The notes under the pieces: model-generated | What the model was told of the DNA's origin: nothing | Databases searched by the model: none | What the model saw: only the letters and a program-made list of their open reading frames with translations | NCBI RefSeq assembly: GCF_002286985.1 | Contig: NZ_NSKC01000002.1 | Coordinates: 186,001 to 250,000 of the forward strand | DNA length: 64,000 nt | Direction: 5' to 3' | Source: Halorubrum salipaludis | Lineage (GTDB): Archaea; Halobacteriota; Halobacteria; Halobacteriales; Haloferacaceae | In this document: one piece after another, positions 38,403-47,038 of the stretch | Layout: each line of letters starts with the position of its first letter | Position numbering within the stretch: the stretch's first letter is position 1 | Program-made: the position numbers and the translations under genes

Positions 38403-41087
38403 TCAGGGCCGATCGACGCCCGTGAACTCGAAGCGGGCGCCCCCGTCGTCGCCCTCGGTCAGCGTCACCTCCCAGCCGTGGGCCTCCGCGATGCGCTCGA
38501 CGATCGCCAGCCCGAACCCGGTCCCCGACTCGGAGGTCGTGTGGCCGCTCTCGAACACCTCGTCGCGTCGGTCCTCCGGGATCCCGGGGCCGTCGTCGGC
38601 GACGTAGAACCCGTCCGGCAGGTCGCCGACGACGATGCGGTCTCCGCCGTGTTCGGCGGCGTTCCGGAAGAGGTTCTGCAGCAGGCGCTTGAGCCGGCCG
38701 GGATCCGCGAGCACGTCGTGCTCGGTCTCGACGGCGACTTCGATCGGCTCCGCCGATTCGTCGCCCTCGTCGCCGTCGATTGACCCGACCGCGTCCTTCG
38801 CGTAGCGGGTCGCCAGCTCGTCGAGGGGGACCGGATCGACCGATCCGACGGCGTCGCCCTGCCGGGCGAGGGTGAGCACGTCGTCGATCAGCCGCTCCAT
38901 CTCGTCGAGCGCGGTGTCACAGCGGTCGAAGTACGAGTCGTTTCCCGTTTCTCGGGCGAGCCGGAGGTAGCCGGAGAGCACGTTGAGCGGGTTCCGGAGG
39001 TCGTGCGAGACGATGCTCGCGAACTCGTCGAGCCGCTCGTTCTCGCGCTCGATCCGGCGCTCGTACGCCTTCCGCTCCGAGATGTCGCGGCTGGTGGCGA
39101 GGAACCGGTCGTCCCCCTGCACGTCGACGCGGCGGACCTGCACCTCGACCGGGAAGGTGGTGCCGTCGGCCCGACGGAACGTCGTCTCCAGCCGGCGCGT
39201 CTCACCCATCTCGATGCTCTGCCAGAGGTCGATCCCGGTCTGTGGGTCCAGCTCCGTGTCGATCTCCCAGACGTCCATCCCCACGAGCTCCTCGCGGTCG
39301 TAGCCGAGTTCCGCCGCCATCACGGGGTTCGCGTCGACGATCTCGCCCGCCTTGTCGTGGATGTCGACCATGTCCGGGGAGTCCTCGAAGAGGGCCTCCA
39401 GCCGGGCCGAGGTGCGTTCGAGCGCCCGCTGGCGGCGGCGCTTCTCGGTCACGTCGCGGCTGACGGCGAGCACCCCGTCGAACTCGCCGTCGATGACGAG
39501 CCGCCGCAGGGTGAAGTCGATGATCGCGTCGGACCGCTCGGGGAGGTCCAGCTCGATCGTGCCGGACACCGCCTCCCGGTCGCCGGCGACCAGCGCCGCG
39601 AACGGGTCGTCCTCGCGGGTCTCTCGGAGCCGCCGTAACAGGGGACTCTTCCGACCGACGAGCTCCTCGGGGGTCGACTCGTACACCTCGGTCAGCCGGT
39701 CGTTGACCACCGCGAACCGACTGTCGGCGTCGTAGAGTGCCACCGGGTTCGGAAACTCGTCGACGAGTCGCCGGTAGCGCTCCAGGTCGCGCTCGCGCTC
39801 CTTCTCCTCGGTCACGTCGATGTGGATCCCGACGGCGCGGACCGGCTCGCCGTCGTCGTTGCGCTCGACGACGCGGCCGCGGTCGCGGATCCACTTCCAC
39901 TCGCCCGACTTCGCCTCCATCCGGTGATCGCACCGGTAGTACTCCGTCTCGCCGGCGAAGTGCGCCTCCAGCGCCGCCCACACCTCGGCGAGGTCGTCGG
40001 GGTGGACGCGGTCTTCCCACTCCGAGAGCTCGAAGGCGATCTCGGATTTGTCGTATCCCAGCATGCCGGCCCACCGCTCGTCGAACCGCACCTCGTCGGT
40101 GCGGATGTCCCAGTCCCAGACCCCGACGTCGGCGCCCTCAACCGCGAGGCGGAACCGCTCGGAGAGTTCGCGGAGCTCGCGCTCGCGTTCGCGCTCGTCG
40201 GTCACGTCGCGGAAGTACACCGAGAGGCCGGTGTCGGAGGGGTAGGCGTCGATCGCGAAATCCAGGTCGGGACCCTCGAAGTGGTACTCGAAGGCGGTCG
40301 GCTCTCCGGAGGCCACGGCGTCGCGGAACTCCGTCTCGATCCGAGTCCCGCGGAGCGTCGGAAACCGGTCCCAGATCCGCTCGCCGAGCAGCTCTCCGGC
40401 GTCGCGTTCGAGCAGCTCACGCGCCCGCTCGTTGAGGTACGTGAGCCGCCAGGACTCGTCGATGCCGCAGAACGCGTCCGTCATCCGGTCGAGGTGCTCT
40501 GTCTCTTGGTGCTCGGTCCGCGACCGGGACACGGCGCGGTCGACGCGCTCCGCGAGCGCGGCGTAGGGGTCGGCGTCTGTCGGCTCGTCGTCCGGACGGT
40601 CGGTATCTGTCGTCTCGTCGTCCGGACGGTCGGTATCTGTCGTCTCGTCGTCCGGACGGTCGGTATCTGCCGGCTCGTCGTCGGCCGTCCCGTCCTCCGC
40701 GACCCCGTCGGCGTCACGCAGCGGGAGGTACTCGTCGACGCCCGCGGCCACCGCCCTGCTCGCGACCGCCTCCGACCCGCGGGCCGTGAACAGCACGAAG
40801 GGGAGGTCCCCGACCCGGTCCCGGACGGCGCGGAGGAACTCCATGCCGTCCATCCCGGGGAGGTCGTAACCGCTGACGACGCAGTCGACCTCGCCGGCGT
40901 CGACGGCGCCGAGCGCCTCGGCGGCGTCGTCCGCCGACGTCACCGCGAACCGCTCGCCGCGGTCCTCGATGGCCGCCGCCGCGCGGTCTCCGACTGACGG
41001 CCGCTCGGCGACGAGAAGCACTCGCACCGGGTCGGACCCCGCGTCGGCCGCGAGCGCCTCCGACTCGTACCGGTCCCGTGTCGTCAT
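38403..41087 (-). CDS. Hybrid-type PAS sensor histidine kinase with degenerate receiver domain
   Basis: 894 residues. N-terminal receiver-like domain (about 18-130), a repetitive acidic linker (about 137-175), four PAS domains (about 195-665), HisKA (H695 in VSHDLRNPLN) and HATPase (NAAEHGG, DDGPGIP, GTGFGLAIV). No membrane segment, so it should sense a cytoplasmic signal. In the receiver the position of the phospho-acceptor Asp is Gly73 (codon 40869-40871), so it probably cannot be phosphorylated there. Start at 41087 (MTTRDRYESE) is the first ATG that keeps the domain intact. No partner regulator is adjacent. Confidence 0.92.
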   Translation of the reverse strand: MTTRDRYESEALAADAGSDPVRVLLVAERPSVGDRAAAAIEDRGERFAVTSADDAAEALGAVDAGEVDCVVSGYDLPGMDGMEFLRAVRDRVGDLPFVLFTARGSEAVASRAVAAGVDEYLPLRDADGVAEDGTADDEPADTDRPDDETTDTDRPDDETTDTDRPDDEPTDADPYAALAERVDRAVSRSRTEHQETEHLDRMTDAFCGIDESWRLTYLNERARELLERDAGELLGERIWDRFPTLRGTRIETEFRDAVASGEPTAFEYHFEGPDLDFAIDAYPSDTGLSVYFRDVTDERERERELRELSERFRLAVEGADVGVWDWDIRTDEVRFDERWAGMLGYDKSEIAFELSEWEDRVHPDDLAEVWAALEAHFAGETEYYRCDHRMEAKSGEWKWIRDRGRVVERNDDGEPVRAVGIHIDVTEEKERERDLERYRRLVDEFPNPVALYDADSRFAVVNDRLTEVYESTPEELVGRKSPLLRRLRETREDDPFAALVAGDREAVSGTIELDLPERSDAIIDFTLRRLVIDGEFDGVLAVSRDVTEKRRRQRALERTSARLEALFEDSPDMVDIHDKAGEIVDANPVMAAELGYDREELVGMDVWEIDTELDPQTGIDLWQSIEMGETRRLETTFRRADGTTFPVEVQVRRVDVQGDDRFLATSRDISERKAYERRIERENERLDEFASIVSHDLRNPLNVLSGYLRLARETGNDSYFDRCDTALDEMERLIDDVLTLARQGDAVGSVDPVPLDELATRYAKDAVGSIDGDEGDESAEPIEVAVETEHDVLADPGRLKRLLQNLFRNAAEHGGDRIVVGDLPDGFYVADDGPGIPEDRRDEVFESGHTTSESGTGFGLAIVERIAEAHGWEVTLTEGDDGGARFEFTGVDRP
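40585..40674 (-). repeat. 30-bp in-frame tandem repeat, three copies
   Basis: The unit (tccggacggtcggtatctgt plus flanking bases on the plus strand) repeats at 40585, 40615 and 40645. Copies 1 and 2 are identical and copy 3 differs near its end. It encodes an Asp/Arg/Pro/Thr-rich decapeptide (DTDRPDDETT) between the receiver and the first PAS domain. Confidence 0.9.
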
Positions 41088-41149
41088 CCGTTCGTGTGTC
41101 GTTTCCCCGACATAGTAACTATTGGCATTTTGCTTGTCACGTCGCCGGG

Positions 41150-41335
41150 TCACGCCGACGCGTACGCCACGACGGCGCTGGACGCCGCGTACCCGATCGC
41201 CGCCAGGACGAGGGCCGCAACGAGCGCGACCGCGAACTCCCGGGCGACCGCGAACGCGAGCAGGAATCCGGCCATGCCGACCGCGTTCGCGCACAGCAGC
41301 CGGAGCGTTCGATACGACGGCTCTCGGGTGGACAT
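41150..41335 (-). CDS. Small membrane protein, function unknown
   Basis: 61 residues (MSTREPSYRTLRLLC at the start) with two hydrophobic segments (about 16-30 and 33-58). A TATA-like ctttttgg on the minus strand (about 41359-41366) lies 24-31 nt upstream, which supports expression. No family recognised. It is the kind of short membrane gene often missed by annotation. Confidence 0.55.
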   Translation of the reverse strand: MSTREPSYRTLRLLCANAVGMAGFLLAFAVAREFAVALVAALVLAAIGYAASSAVVAYASA

Positions 41336-41469
41336 ACCCGCGGTACGAACCGTCGGACCAAAAAGCCACGAGTCGCCGGCAGATCGCGGGCCGTCGACGG
41401 AATTTGTCCCGTCGGGAGCCACGCGCCGCCGGTCGCGGTGCGGGACGGCTTCGGCCGAAACCGGGGAAC

Positions 41470-41477
41470 GGTTTAGG
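41470..41477 (+). promoter_or_regulatory. TATA-like element before the Arg-rich membrane protein
   Basis: ggtttagg, 25-32 nt before the ATG at 41502. It is the only AT-containing patch nearby and helps pick the start. Confidence 0.4.
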
Positions 41478-41501
41478 GCCGATGCCGCGGCCACCCGCCC
41501 C

Positions 41502-41894
41502 ATGCGACCGCGAGACGATCCGACTGATCGGGGGCGGCGCCCGGCGGAACGCGGGCGGTGCTCGGCGGAGCGGCGGCGGCCCCCGCCGGCGGAGAAACGG
41601 TCTCCGGCGGAGCGGCGGCGACTGAGGCCCCGAGCGGGTCTCCGCTTCCGGCGAGCGGCGGAACGGGACCGAAGCGTCTCCGCGCCGCGGTGGCTCGCGT
41701 CACCGATGCTCGTTCCGGGCGGAACCCTCGCCGCGCTCGTCGTCGCCTGGGGGTTCGCGGCGGTGCGGACGGTGAGCGCGGCTCTTCGGGAATGGTCCCT
41801 CGCGATCGCGGCGGTCATCGCCGCCGCGGGCTGTCTGCTGGCCGCCGTCGCCGTCGCGCACGCCGCGGCCGTGGTCGCCGCCGCCCGGGCCTGA
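41502..41894 (+). CDS. Arg-rich small membrane protein, putative
   Basis: 130 residues if translated from 41502. The first 65 residues are strongly basic, with repeating AER/RRR patterns (PAERGRC, SAERRR, PAEKRS, PAERRR, AAERDR). The last 60 residues have two hydrophobic helices (LVPGGTLAALVVAWGFAAV and LAIAAVIAAAGCLLAAVAV). The basic part is unusual for an acidic proteome. A shorter version starting at 41706 would keep only the membrane part. No family recognised. The TATA-like element supports 41502. Confidence 0.5.
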   Translation: MRPRDDPTDRGRRPAERGRCSAERRRPPPAEKRSPAERRRLRPRAGLRFRRAAERDRSVSAPRWLASPMLVPGGTLAALVVAWGFAAVRTVSAALREWSLAIAAVIAAAGCLLAAVAVAHAAAVVAAARA

Positions 41895-41951
41895 ACGGCC
41901 GACGGGGACGCCCCGCGGAACGGTTTTGGGGACGGCGCCGGAAGGCACGGT

Positions 41952-42512
41952 ATGGTCGCGACTGAATCCGACTCGGAGCTCGACCGCGGCGACGCCGCGC
42001 CGCCGTTCGAGCTCCCGGGAACCGACGGCGAGACGTACGCCCTCGACGACTTCGACGCGGACGCCCTGCTCGTGGTGTTCACCTGTAACCACTGCCCGTA
42101 CGCGCAGGCGAAGTTCGACCTCCTCAACGACCTGGCGGCCGAGTACGACGACCTGGCCGTCGTGGGGATCAACCCGAACGACGCCGAGGAGTACCCGGAC
42201 GACTCCGTCGAGGCGATGCGCGACCGCGTCGCCGACGGGGCGATCGGGTACGACGCGTACCTCCGCGACGAGACCGCCGCGGTCGCGGACGCCTACGGCG
42301 CGGTCTGTACCCCCGACCCGTTCCTGTTCGGCCGCGACGGCGACGGGTTCCGGCTCCGGTACCACGGCCGCCTCGACGACGCGTTGAACCCGGACGACGA
42401 GCCCACCGAGTTCTACATCTGCGACGCCGTCGACGCCGTGCTCGCGGGCGAGGAAGTCGACGTTCCGGACCGCCCCTCGCGGGGCTGTTCGATCAAGTGG
42501 CCGGGGGAGTGA
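41952..42512 (+). CDS. Redoxin (AhpC/TSA-thioredoxin family)
   Basis: 186 residues. Thioredoxin-fold protein with the redox motif FTCNHCPYAQAKF (CxxC) about 35 residues into the domain, as in bacterial TlpA/ResA- and DUF899-like redoxins. No signal peptide or membrane anchor, so it is cytosolic. Thiol-disulfide exchange or peroxide reduction is likely. TATA-like ggttttgg (41921-41928) lies 24-31 nt upstream. Confidence 0.85.
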   Translation: MVATESDSELDRGDAAPPFELPGTDGETYALDDFDADALLVVFTCNHCPYAQAKFDLLNDLAAEYDDLAVVGINPNDAEEYPDDSVEAMRDRVADGAIGYDAYLRDETAAVADAYGAVCTPDPFLFGRDGDGFRLRYHGRLDDALNPDDEPTEFYICDAVDAVLAGEEVDVPDRPSRGCSIKWPGE

Positions 42513-42640
42513 GTGCGGAGAGCGAGGGACGGCGCCGACGAATTCGTCGATCGCGCGGTAGCGCCCGCCGCCGAGTGCCTCGGTAGACCTGGTTCGGAGC
42601 GATTCGATGACCTCGAGCCGGAACCTCCCGAGACCCGGCG

Positions 42641-43816
42641 CTACGGAACGACCACGCCGGCCACCTCGAACCGCGCGCCGCCGGCGGCGCTCTCTTCGAC
42701 CTCGACCGTCCACCCGTGGGCGTCGACGACCCCCTCGACGATCGAGAGGCCGAGCCCGATCCCGTCCGTGGCGGTCGTGTATCCCGATTCGAAGACGCGC
42801 TCGCGGTCTGCCTCCGGAATTCCGGGACCGTCGTCCTCCACGTAGAACCCGTCTCCGCCGTCGAGCGGTCCGACCCGGACGGACACGTCCGCGCCCCCGT
42901 GTTCCACGCTGTCGCCGGACTTCGTCCGGCTGCCAGTCGAGCCGTGCTCGACGCTGTTCCGGAACAGGTTCTCGAAGAGGTGCCGGACGCGGTCGGGGTC
43001 CGCCTTGAACTGCAGTTCCTCCGCGACGGCCACCGTCGCGCCGTCGGTGTCGGTCCCCTCCCAGCACTCCTCGACCATCGCACTGAGGGAGACGAGCTCC
43101 GTCTCCCCGATCTCGTGTCCCTGTCTGGCGACGGTGAGGACGTCGCCGATCAGGTTCTCCATCCGGTCCAGCGACCGCGAGACGATCTCTAAGTTGTCGC
43201 TGTCGCAGGTCGATCGCTCGAGGTTGACGCGTCCCTGTGCGACGTTCAGCGGGCTTCTGAGGTCGTGCGAGACGACGCTGGCGAACTGGTCGAGCCGGTC
43301 GATCTTCGCCTCCGTCCGCTCCGCTTGAAGCTCCGTCTCCAACATCCGCGCGATCAGCTCCGCGAACAGCGTCTCGGCGTCGTCGAACGGCTCGGCGCGC
43401 GGATCCGCGGAGACGAAACACAGCGTCCCGAAGAGCTCGTCGTCGACGGTGATCGCGCTGCCGTGGTAACAGTGGAGGCCGTGCCGCTGAAACGCGGGGT
43501 CGTCGTCCCATCCCTGGTTGGGCGCGTCGTGCAGTCTGACCGGAGCCTCTCCGCCGATCGTCCGCCGGCAGTACGTCTCTCCGAGGTCCAGCTGGAGCCC
43601 GACCGGGAACGCCCCGTCCGCCGGGTCCGTGCTGGCGATCGCCTTCCAGTAGTCGCTCTCGGGGTCGATCCGCGTCAGGTGTCCGTTCTCCACGTCCAGA
43701 TACGCCTCTCCGACGGAGAGCGCCAGCGTCGCCTTCTCCTCGAACGGCAGGTCCCGGTCCATCACCTCGTAGAGCCGCTCCCGGGCCGCCGCCGCGCTGA
43801 GAGCCTCGCCACCCAT
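42641..43816 (-). CDS. GAF-domain sensor histidine kinase
   Basis: 391 residues. GAF domain (about 20-165; LQLDLGETYCRRTIGG, HCYHGSAITVDDELFGTLCF), HisKA with H184 in SVVSHDLRSPLN, and HATPase with NSVEHG, VEDDGPGIPEAD and GIGLGLSIVEG. Soluble. The start at 43816 is preferred because the next in-frame ATG (43849) lies in the TATA element. No response regulator is adjacent, as is common in haloarchaea. Confidence 0.93.
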   Translation of the reverse strand: MGGEALSAAAARERLYEVMDRDLPFEEKATLALSVGEAYLDVENGHLTRIDPESDYWKAIASTDPADGAFPVGLQLDLGETYCRRTIGGEAPVRLHDAPNQGWDDDPAFQRHGLHCYHGSAITVDDELFGTLCFVSADPRAEPFDDAETLFAELIARMLETELQAERTEAKIDRLDQFASVVSHDLRSPLNVAQGRVNLERSTCDSDNLEIVSRSLDRMENLIGDVLTVARQGHEIGETELVSLSAMVEECWEGTDTDGATVAVAEELQFKADPDRVRHLFENLFRNSVEHGSTGSRTKSGDSVEHGGADVSVRVGPLDGGDGFYVEDDGPGIPEADRERVFESGYTTATDGIGLGLSIVEGVVDAHGWTVEVEESAAGGARFEVAGVVVP

Positions 43817-43846
43817 GGGTAACGTCCGAGGTACCGACCCCACCGA

Positions 43847-43854
43847 CAAAAGTG
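43847..43854 (-). promoter_or_regulatory. TATA-like element of the GAF kinase gene
   Basis: Minus-strand cactttt-type patch, 31-38 nt before the ATG at 43816; it overlaps the alternative ATG at 43849. Confidence 0.45.
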
Positions 43855-43925
43855 GCCCTGTTATCTGGGAGTAAATTCTCTACTTTTTACACTACTCGTG
43901 GCGTTCCGGCGGTACGAATGCGAAA

Positions 43926-44939
43926 TCACCGGACCGTGCGGACTCCGAGCACCGAGGCCGACGCGCCGCCGATCGCCACCGGCATCCAGTAGACGCCGCC
44001 GCGGAAGACGAGCACCGCCGCGGTGACCGCTGACGCCGGGACCCCGGTCGTCGGGACGAGCAGGGCGACGAACGCCGCCTCGATCCCCCCGAGTCCGCCC
44101 GGGAGGGGCGTCGCGCCCGCGACGTACGCCAGCGGGACGGCGAAAAGCGGGATCACCGGCGAGATCCCGTGGCCGACGGCGGCGAACGCGACCGTGAGCG
44201 CGGCCGCTTGGAACACCCACCCGGCGAGCGAGAGCCCGACCGCGGCGGCCAGCCGCCCGGGGCTCGTCCCGACGCGCTCGATGTCCTCGAAGAAGTTCCG
44301 CAGCCTGTTGGCGATCCCGGCCTCGACCGTCTCGGCGTCGAACCGGTCCAGTCGGCCGGCCACCGCGCCGACCGCGCCGGGAAGCCGATCGACGACGACA
44401 CGCCGGTACCGCCAGCCGAGCGCGATCCCCGAGACGATCGCCGCGATCAGCGCGACGGCGACGCCGACGGCGATTTCGAGGCGTTCGCCGACCGCGGCGC
44501 TCGTCGCGTAGTAGCCGACCCCGAGGAACACGAGCGAGATGGAGGGGACGACGTTGAGCACGTCGACGCTGGCGATCCCGACGAGCCCCGTCTCGTAGCG
44601 CGACCCGGAGACGCGGGAGATGAGCGCGGCGGCCACCGGCTCGCCGCCCGCTTGCCCGAACGGGGTGACGTTGTTCGCGAAGACGGCCCCGGCGTACACG
44701 AGGAACGCCGTGCCGACCGAGAGGGAGACGTCGAGCGACCCGAGGACGGTCCGGAGCATGAGGCTCCACGCGACCAGCCAGCAGAGCGCGAACCCGAACG
44801 TCGCCGCGACCAGGGTCGGGTCCGCCGAACGCAGCGTCCCGATCACGCGGTCCGCCCCAACGACGACGAAGAGGACGGCGAGGACCGCGAGCGCCGCGAT
44901 CCCGCCGATGACCACTCCCCGCCGCTGGCTCCCGTCCAT
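43926..44939 (-). CDS. Lysylphosphatidylglycerol-synthase-like / flippase-like membrane protein
   Basis: 337 residues with about eight transmembrane helices. It matches the UPF0104/LPG synthase TM-domain family that includes the haloarchaeal glycosylation protein AglD and several proposed lipid-linked-glycan flippases: conserved NNVTPFGQAGGEP segment and the later AGATPLPGGLGGIEAAF. Probably in membrane-lipid or glycan translocation. It is divergent from the sulfatase-like gene, which starts the next small group. Confidence 0.82.
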   Translation of the reverse strand: MDGSQRRGVVIGGIAALAVLAVLFVVVGADRVIGTLRSADPTLVAATFGFALCWLVAWSLMLRTVLGSLDVSLSVGTAFLVYAGAVFANNVTPFGQAGGEPVAAALISRVSGSRYETGLVGIASVDVLNVVPSISLVFLGVGYYATSAAVGERLEIAVGVAVALIAAIVSGIALGWRYRRVVVDRLPGAVGAVAGRLDRFDAETVEAGIANRLRNFFEDIERVGTSPGRLAAAVGLSLAGWVFQAAALTVAFAAVGHGISPVIPLFAVPLAYVAGATPLPGGLGGIEAAFVALLVPTTGVPASAVTAAVLVFRGGVYWMPVAIGGASASVLGVRTVR

Positions 44940-45128
44940 GGGGGGTATGACGCGCTGGCGGACTTGAAACGTCTGATCGGTTCTCGCTCCCCGTTTGGGG
45001 GCTCCCCCGATGCGAGGTCAGCGGAGAGAACGCCGAGAAGACGACGCTGAGGGCGTGTGTAGCCGAATTATGTCACGAGAGCGGCACCAACAAGAATACA
45101 ACCGTCGGGGGGGTACGGGGGCGTACTT

Positions 45129-45998
45129 ATGGACGATCAGCGGTTCCTCGAGTCGGAGTGGGACTACTGTCTGGTGTTGGACGCGTGCCGCTACGACGTG
45201 TTCGAGGACGTGTACGACGAGTACCTCGACGGCGACTTAGAGAAGCGCCGGAGCGTCGGATCGTCGACGCCGGAGTGGGCCTACCGGACGTTCACGGGCG
45301 ACCACGACATCGCCTACTTCTCGGGGAACCCCTTCATCAACGACCTCGGCATTCCGCTGAACGAGCTGAAGTGGGGCGCGAGCTGCGACTACGACTGGAC
45401 CGCCTCCGACCACATCAGCGACATCCACGACGTGTGGAAGACCGGCTGGGACGACGACCTGGGCACCGTCCCGCCGGAGGGGCTCGCCGAGGCGTACCGG
45501 AACAACCGCGACGCCGTCGAACGCGCCGACCGCACCGTCCTCCACTACATGCAGCCGCACGCTCCCTACCTCTCCCGCGGGAAGGGACAGAAGCTCAAGC
45601 AGATCCAGAAGGGGATCAAACGGCAGGAAGAGGAGGAGGCGAACGGCGGCGACGCGGGCGACGACGGCGGCCTCCTCTCGTCGCTCAGCGACTCGGTCCG
45701 ACCGAAGATCGAGAGCCGGCTCGACGACAGCGAGTTCGCCCAGAAGGCGGGGCTGTGGCTGGAGCTCGACCCGAAGGACCTCGTGAAAGACGGCACCCGC
45801 GTCACCGCGTTGAGCATGTACGAGGAGAACCTCCGGATCGCCTTAGAATCCGTCGCGGATCTCGTCGAGGAGCTCGACGGGAAGGTGGTCGTCACCGCCG
45901 ACCACGGCGAGGCGTTCGGCGAGGAGGGCGTGTGGGAACACCACATCGAGACGTACATCCCGCCGCTGATGGAGGTCCCGTGGCTGGAAGTGGAGTGA
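45129..45998 (+). CDS. Sulfatase-like / alkaline-phosphatase-superfamily protein
   Basis: 289 residues. The N-terminal WDYCLVLDACRYDVF carries the metal-binding Asp of this superfamily and TADHGEAFGE holds the second metal site; HYMQPHAPYL is a typical core strand. There is no signal peptide. Haloarchaeal members sit in surface-glycan gene clusters. It is probably transcribed with the glycosyltransferase 37 bp downstream. Substrate is not known. Confidence 0.82.
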   Translation: MDDQRFLESEWDYCLVLDACRYDVFEDVYDEYLDGDLEKRRSVGSSTPEWAYRTFTGDHDIAYFSGNPFINDLGIPLNELKWGASCDYDWTASDHISDIHDVWKTGWDDDLGTVPPEGLAEAYRNNRDAVERADRTVLHYMQPHAPYLSRGKGQKLKQIQKGIKRQEEEEANGGDAGDDGGLLSSLSDSVRPKIESRLDDSEFAQKAGLWLELDPKDLVKDGTRVTALSMYEENLRIALESVADLVEELDGKVVVTADHGEAFGEEGVWEHHIETYIPPLMEVPWLEVE

Positions 45999-46035
45999 CC
46001 GTCGCCGCTTCGCGTTCCAATTCCGAGACCGCGCC

Positions 46036-47028
46036 ATGAAGGTCAGCCACTACTTCGAGTTCGAGGAGCGCGTCACCGGCGGCATCCGCGAGTCCGTCGT
46101 CCACCAGCGGAAGATGCTCGACCGCGAGGGGATCGCCTACACCACCGAGCCGACCCTCGACGCCGACGTGCTCCACTGCAACCTGATGGGGCCGCGCTCG
46201 GTGTGGTACGCGAAGCGAGCGAGCGACCGCGGGGTCCCCGTCGTCGCGCACACCCACGTCACCGCCGAGGACTTCGGCGACAGCTTCCGCTTCACCAACG
46301 CCCTGGCGAAGCCCCTCAAGCCCTACCTCAGCCGCGCGTACGGCCTCGCCGACGCGCTGGTCTGCCCCTCCGAGTACAACCGCGGCGTGATCGCGGAGTA
46401 CGCCGACGCGCCGACGACCGTCATCTCGAACGGCGTCGACCGCGAGAAGCTGGCCGGCTTCGAGTCGCTGGAAGCCGAGTACCGCGACCGGTACGACCTC
46501 GACCCGCCGACCGTCTTCCTCGTCGGCCACGTGATCAAGCGGAAGGGGTTGGAGACGTTCGTCGACCTGGCCCGTGCGCTCCCCGACATCGACTTCGCGT
46601 GGTTCGGACCGCTCGACCTCTCCTTGAAGGGCCGCGAGACCACCCGGCTCATCGAGGAGTCGCCGGACAACTGCACGTTCACCGGCTTCGTCGACGACGT
46701 GCGGGGCGCGTTCGCCGCCGGCGACGTGTTCCTCTTCCCGACCCACGAGGAGAACGAGGGGATCGCGCTGCTGGAGGCGATGACCGCCGGGAAGGCCGTC
46801 GTCGTCCGCGACATCGAGACGTTCTCGTGGCTCGACGACGGCGAGGACTGCCTGAAGGTCGACCCCGCCGCCGGGGACGACGAGACCGCGGCGTTCGCCG
46901 ACGCGATCCGGCGCCTCTCCGACCCCGCGCTCCGGGAGCGGCTCGGGTCGAACGCGGAGGCGCGCAGCGAGTCGTTCTCGCTCGACGCGATCGCGGAGCG
47001 GTACCGCGAGCTGTACGAGTCGCTGTGA
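46036..47028 (+). CDS. Glycosyltransferase, family GT4
   Basis: 330 residues, two Rossmann halves. Visible: NGVDREKLAGF, FLVGHVIKRKGLETFVDLA (donor domain start) and HEENEGIALLEAM, the E-x7-E motif of retaining GT-B transferases. It transfers a nucleotide-activated sugar to an acceptor, most likely during surface glycan or N-glycan assembly. It is short for the family (330 instead of about 380). Confidence 0.9.
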   Translation: MKVSHYFEFEERVTGGIRESVVHQRKMLDREGIAYTTEPTLDADVLHCNLMGPRSVWYAKRASDRGVPVVAHTHVTAEDFGDSFRFTNALAKPLKPYLSRAYGLADALVCPSEYNRGVIAEYADAPTTVISNGVDREKLAGFESLEAEYRDRYDLDPPTVFLVGHVIKRKGLETFVDLARALPDIDFAWFGPLDLSLKGRETTRLIEESPDNCTFTGFVDDVRGAFAAGDVFLFPTHEENEGIALLEAMTAGKAVVVRDIETFSWLDDGEDCLKVDPAAGDDETAAFADAIRRLSDPALRERLGSNAEARSESFSLDAIAERYRELYESL

Positions 47029-47038
47029 CCGCCGCCCC

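Noticed and set aside
40571-40680. CRISPR-like direct repeats
   Set aside because: The units are contiguous, in frame and inside a gene with no spacers.
41473-41703. Minus-strand frame opposite the Arg-rich protein
   Set aside because: No conserved motif and no promoter; the plus frame has membrane helices and a TATA-like element.
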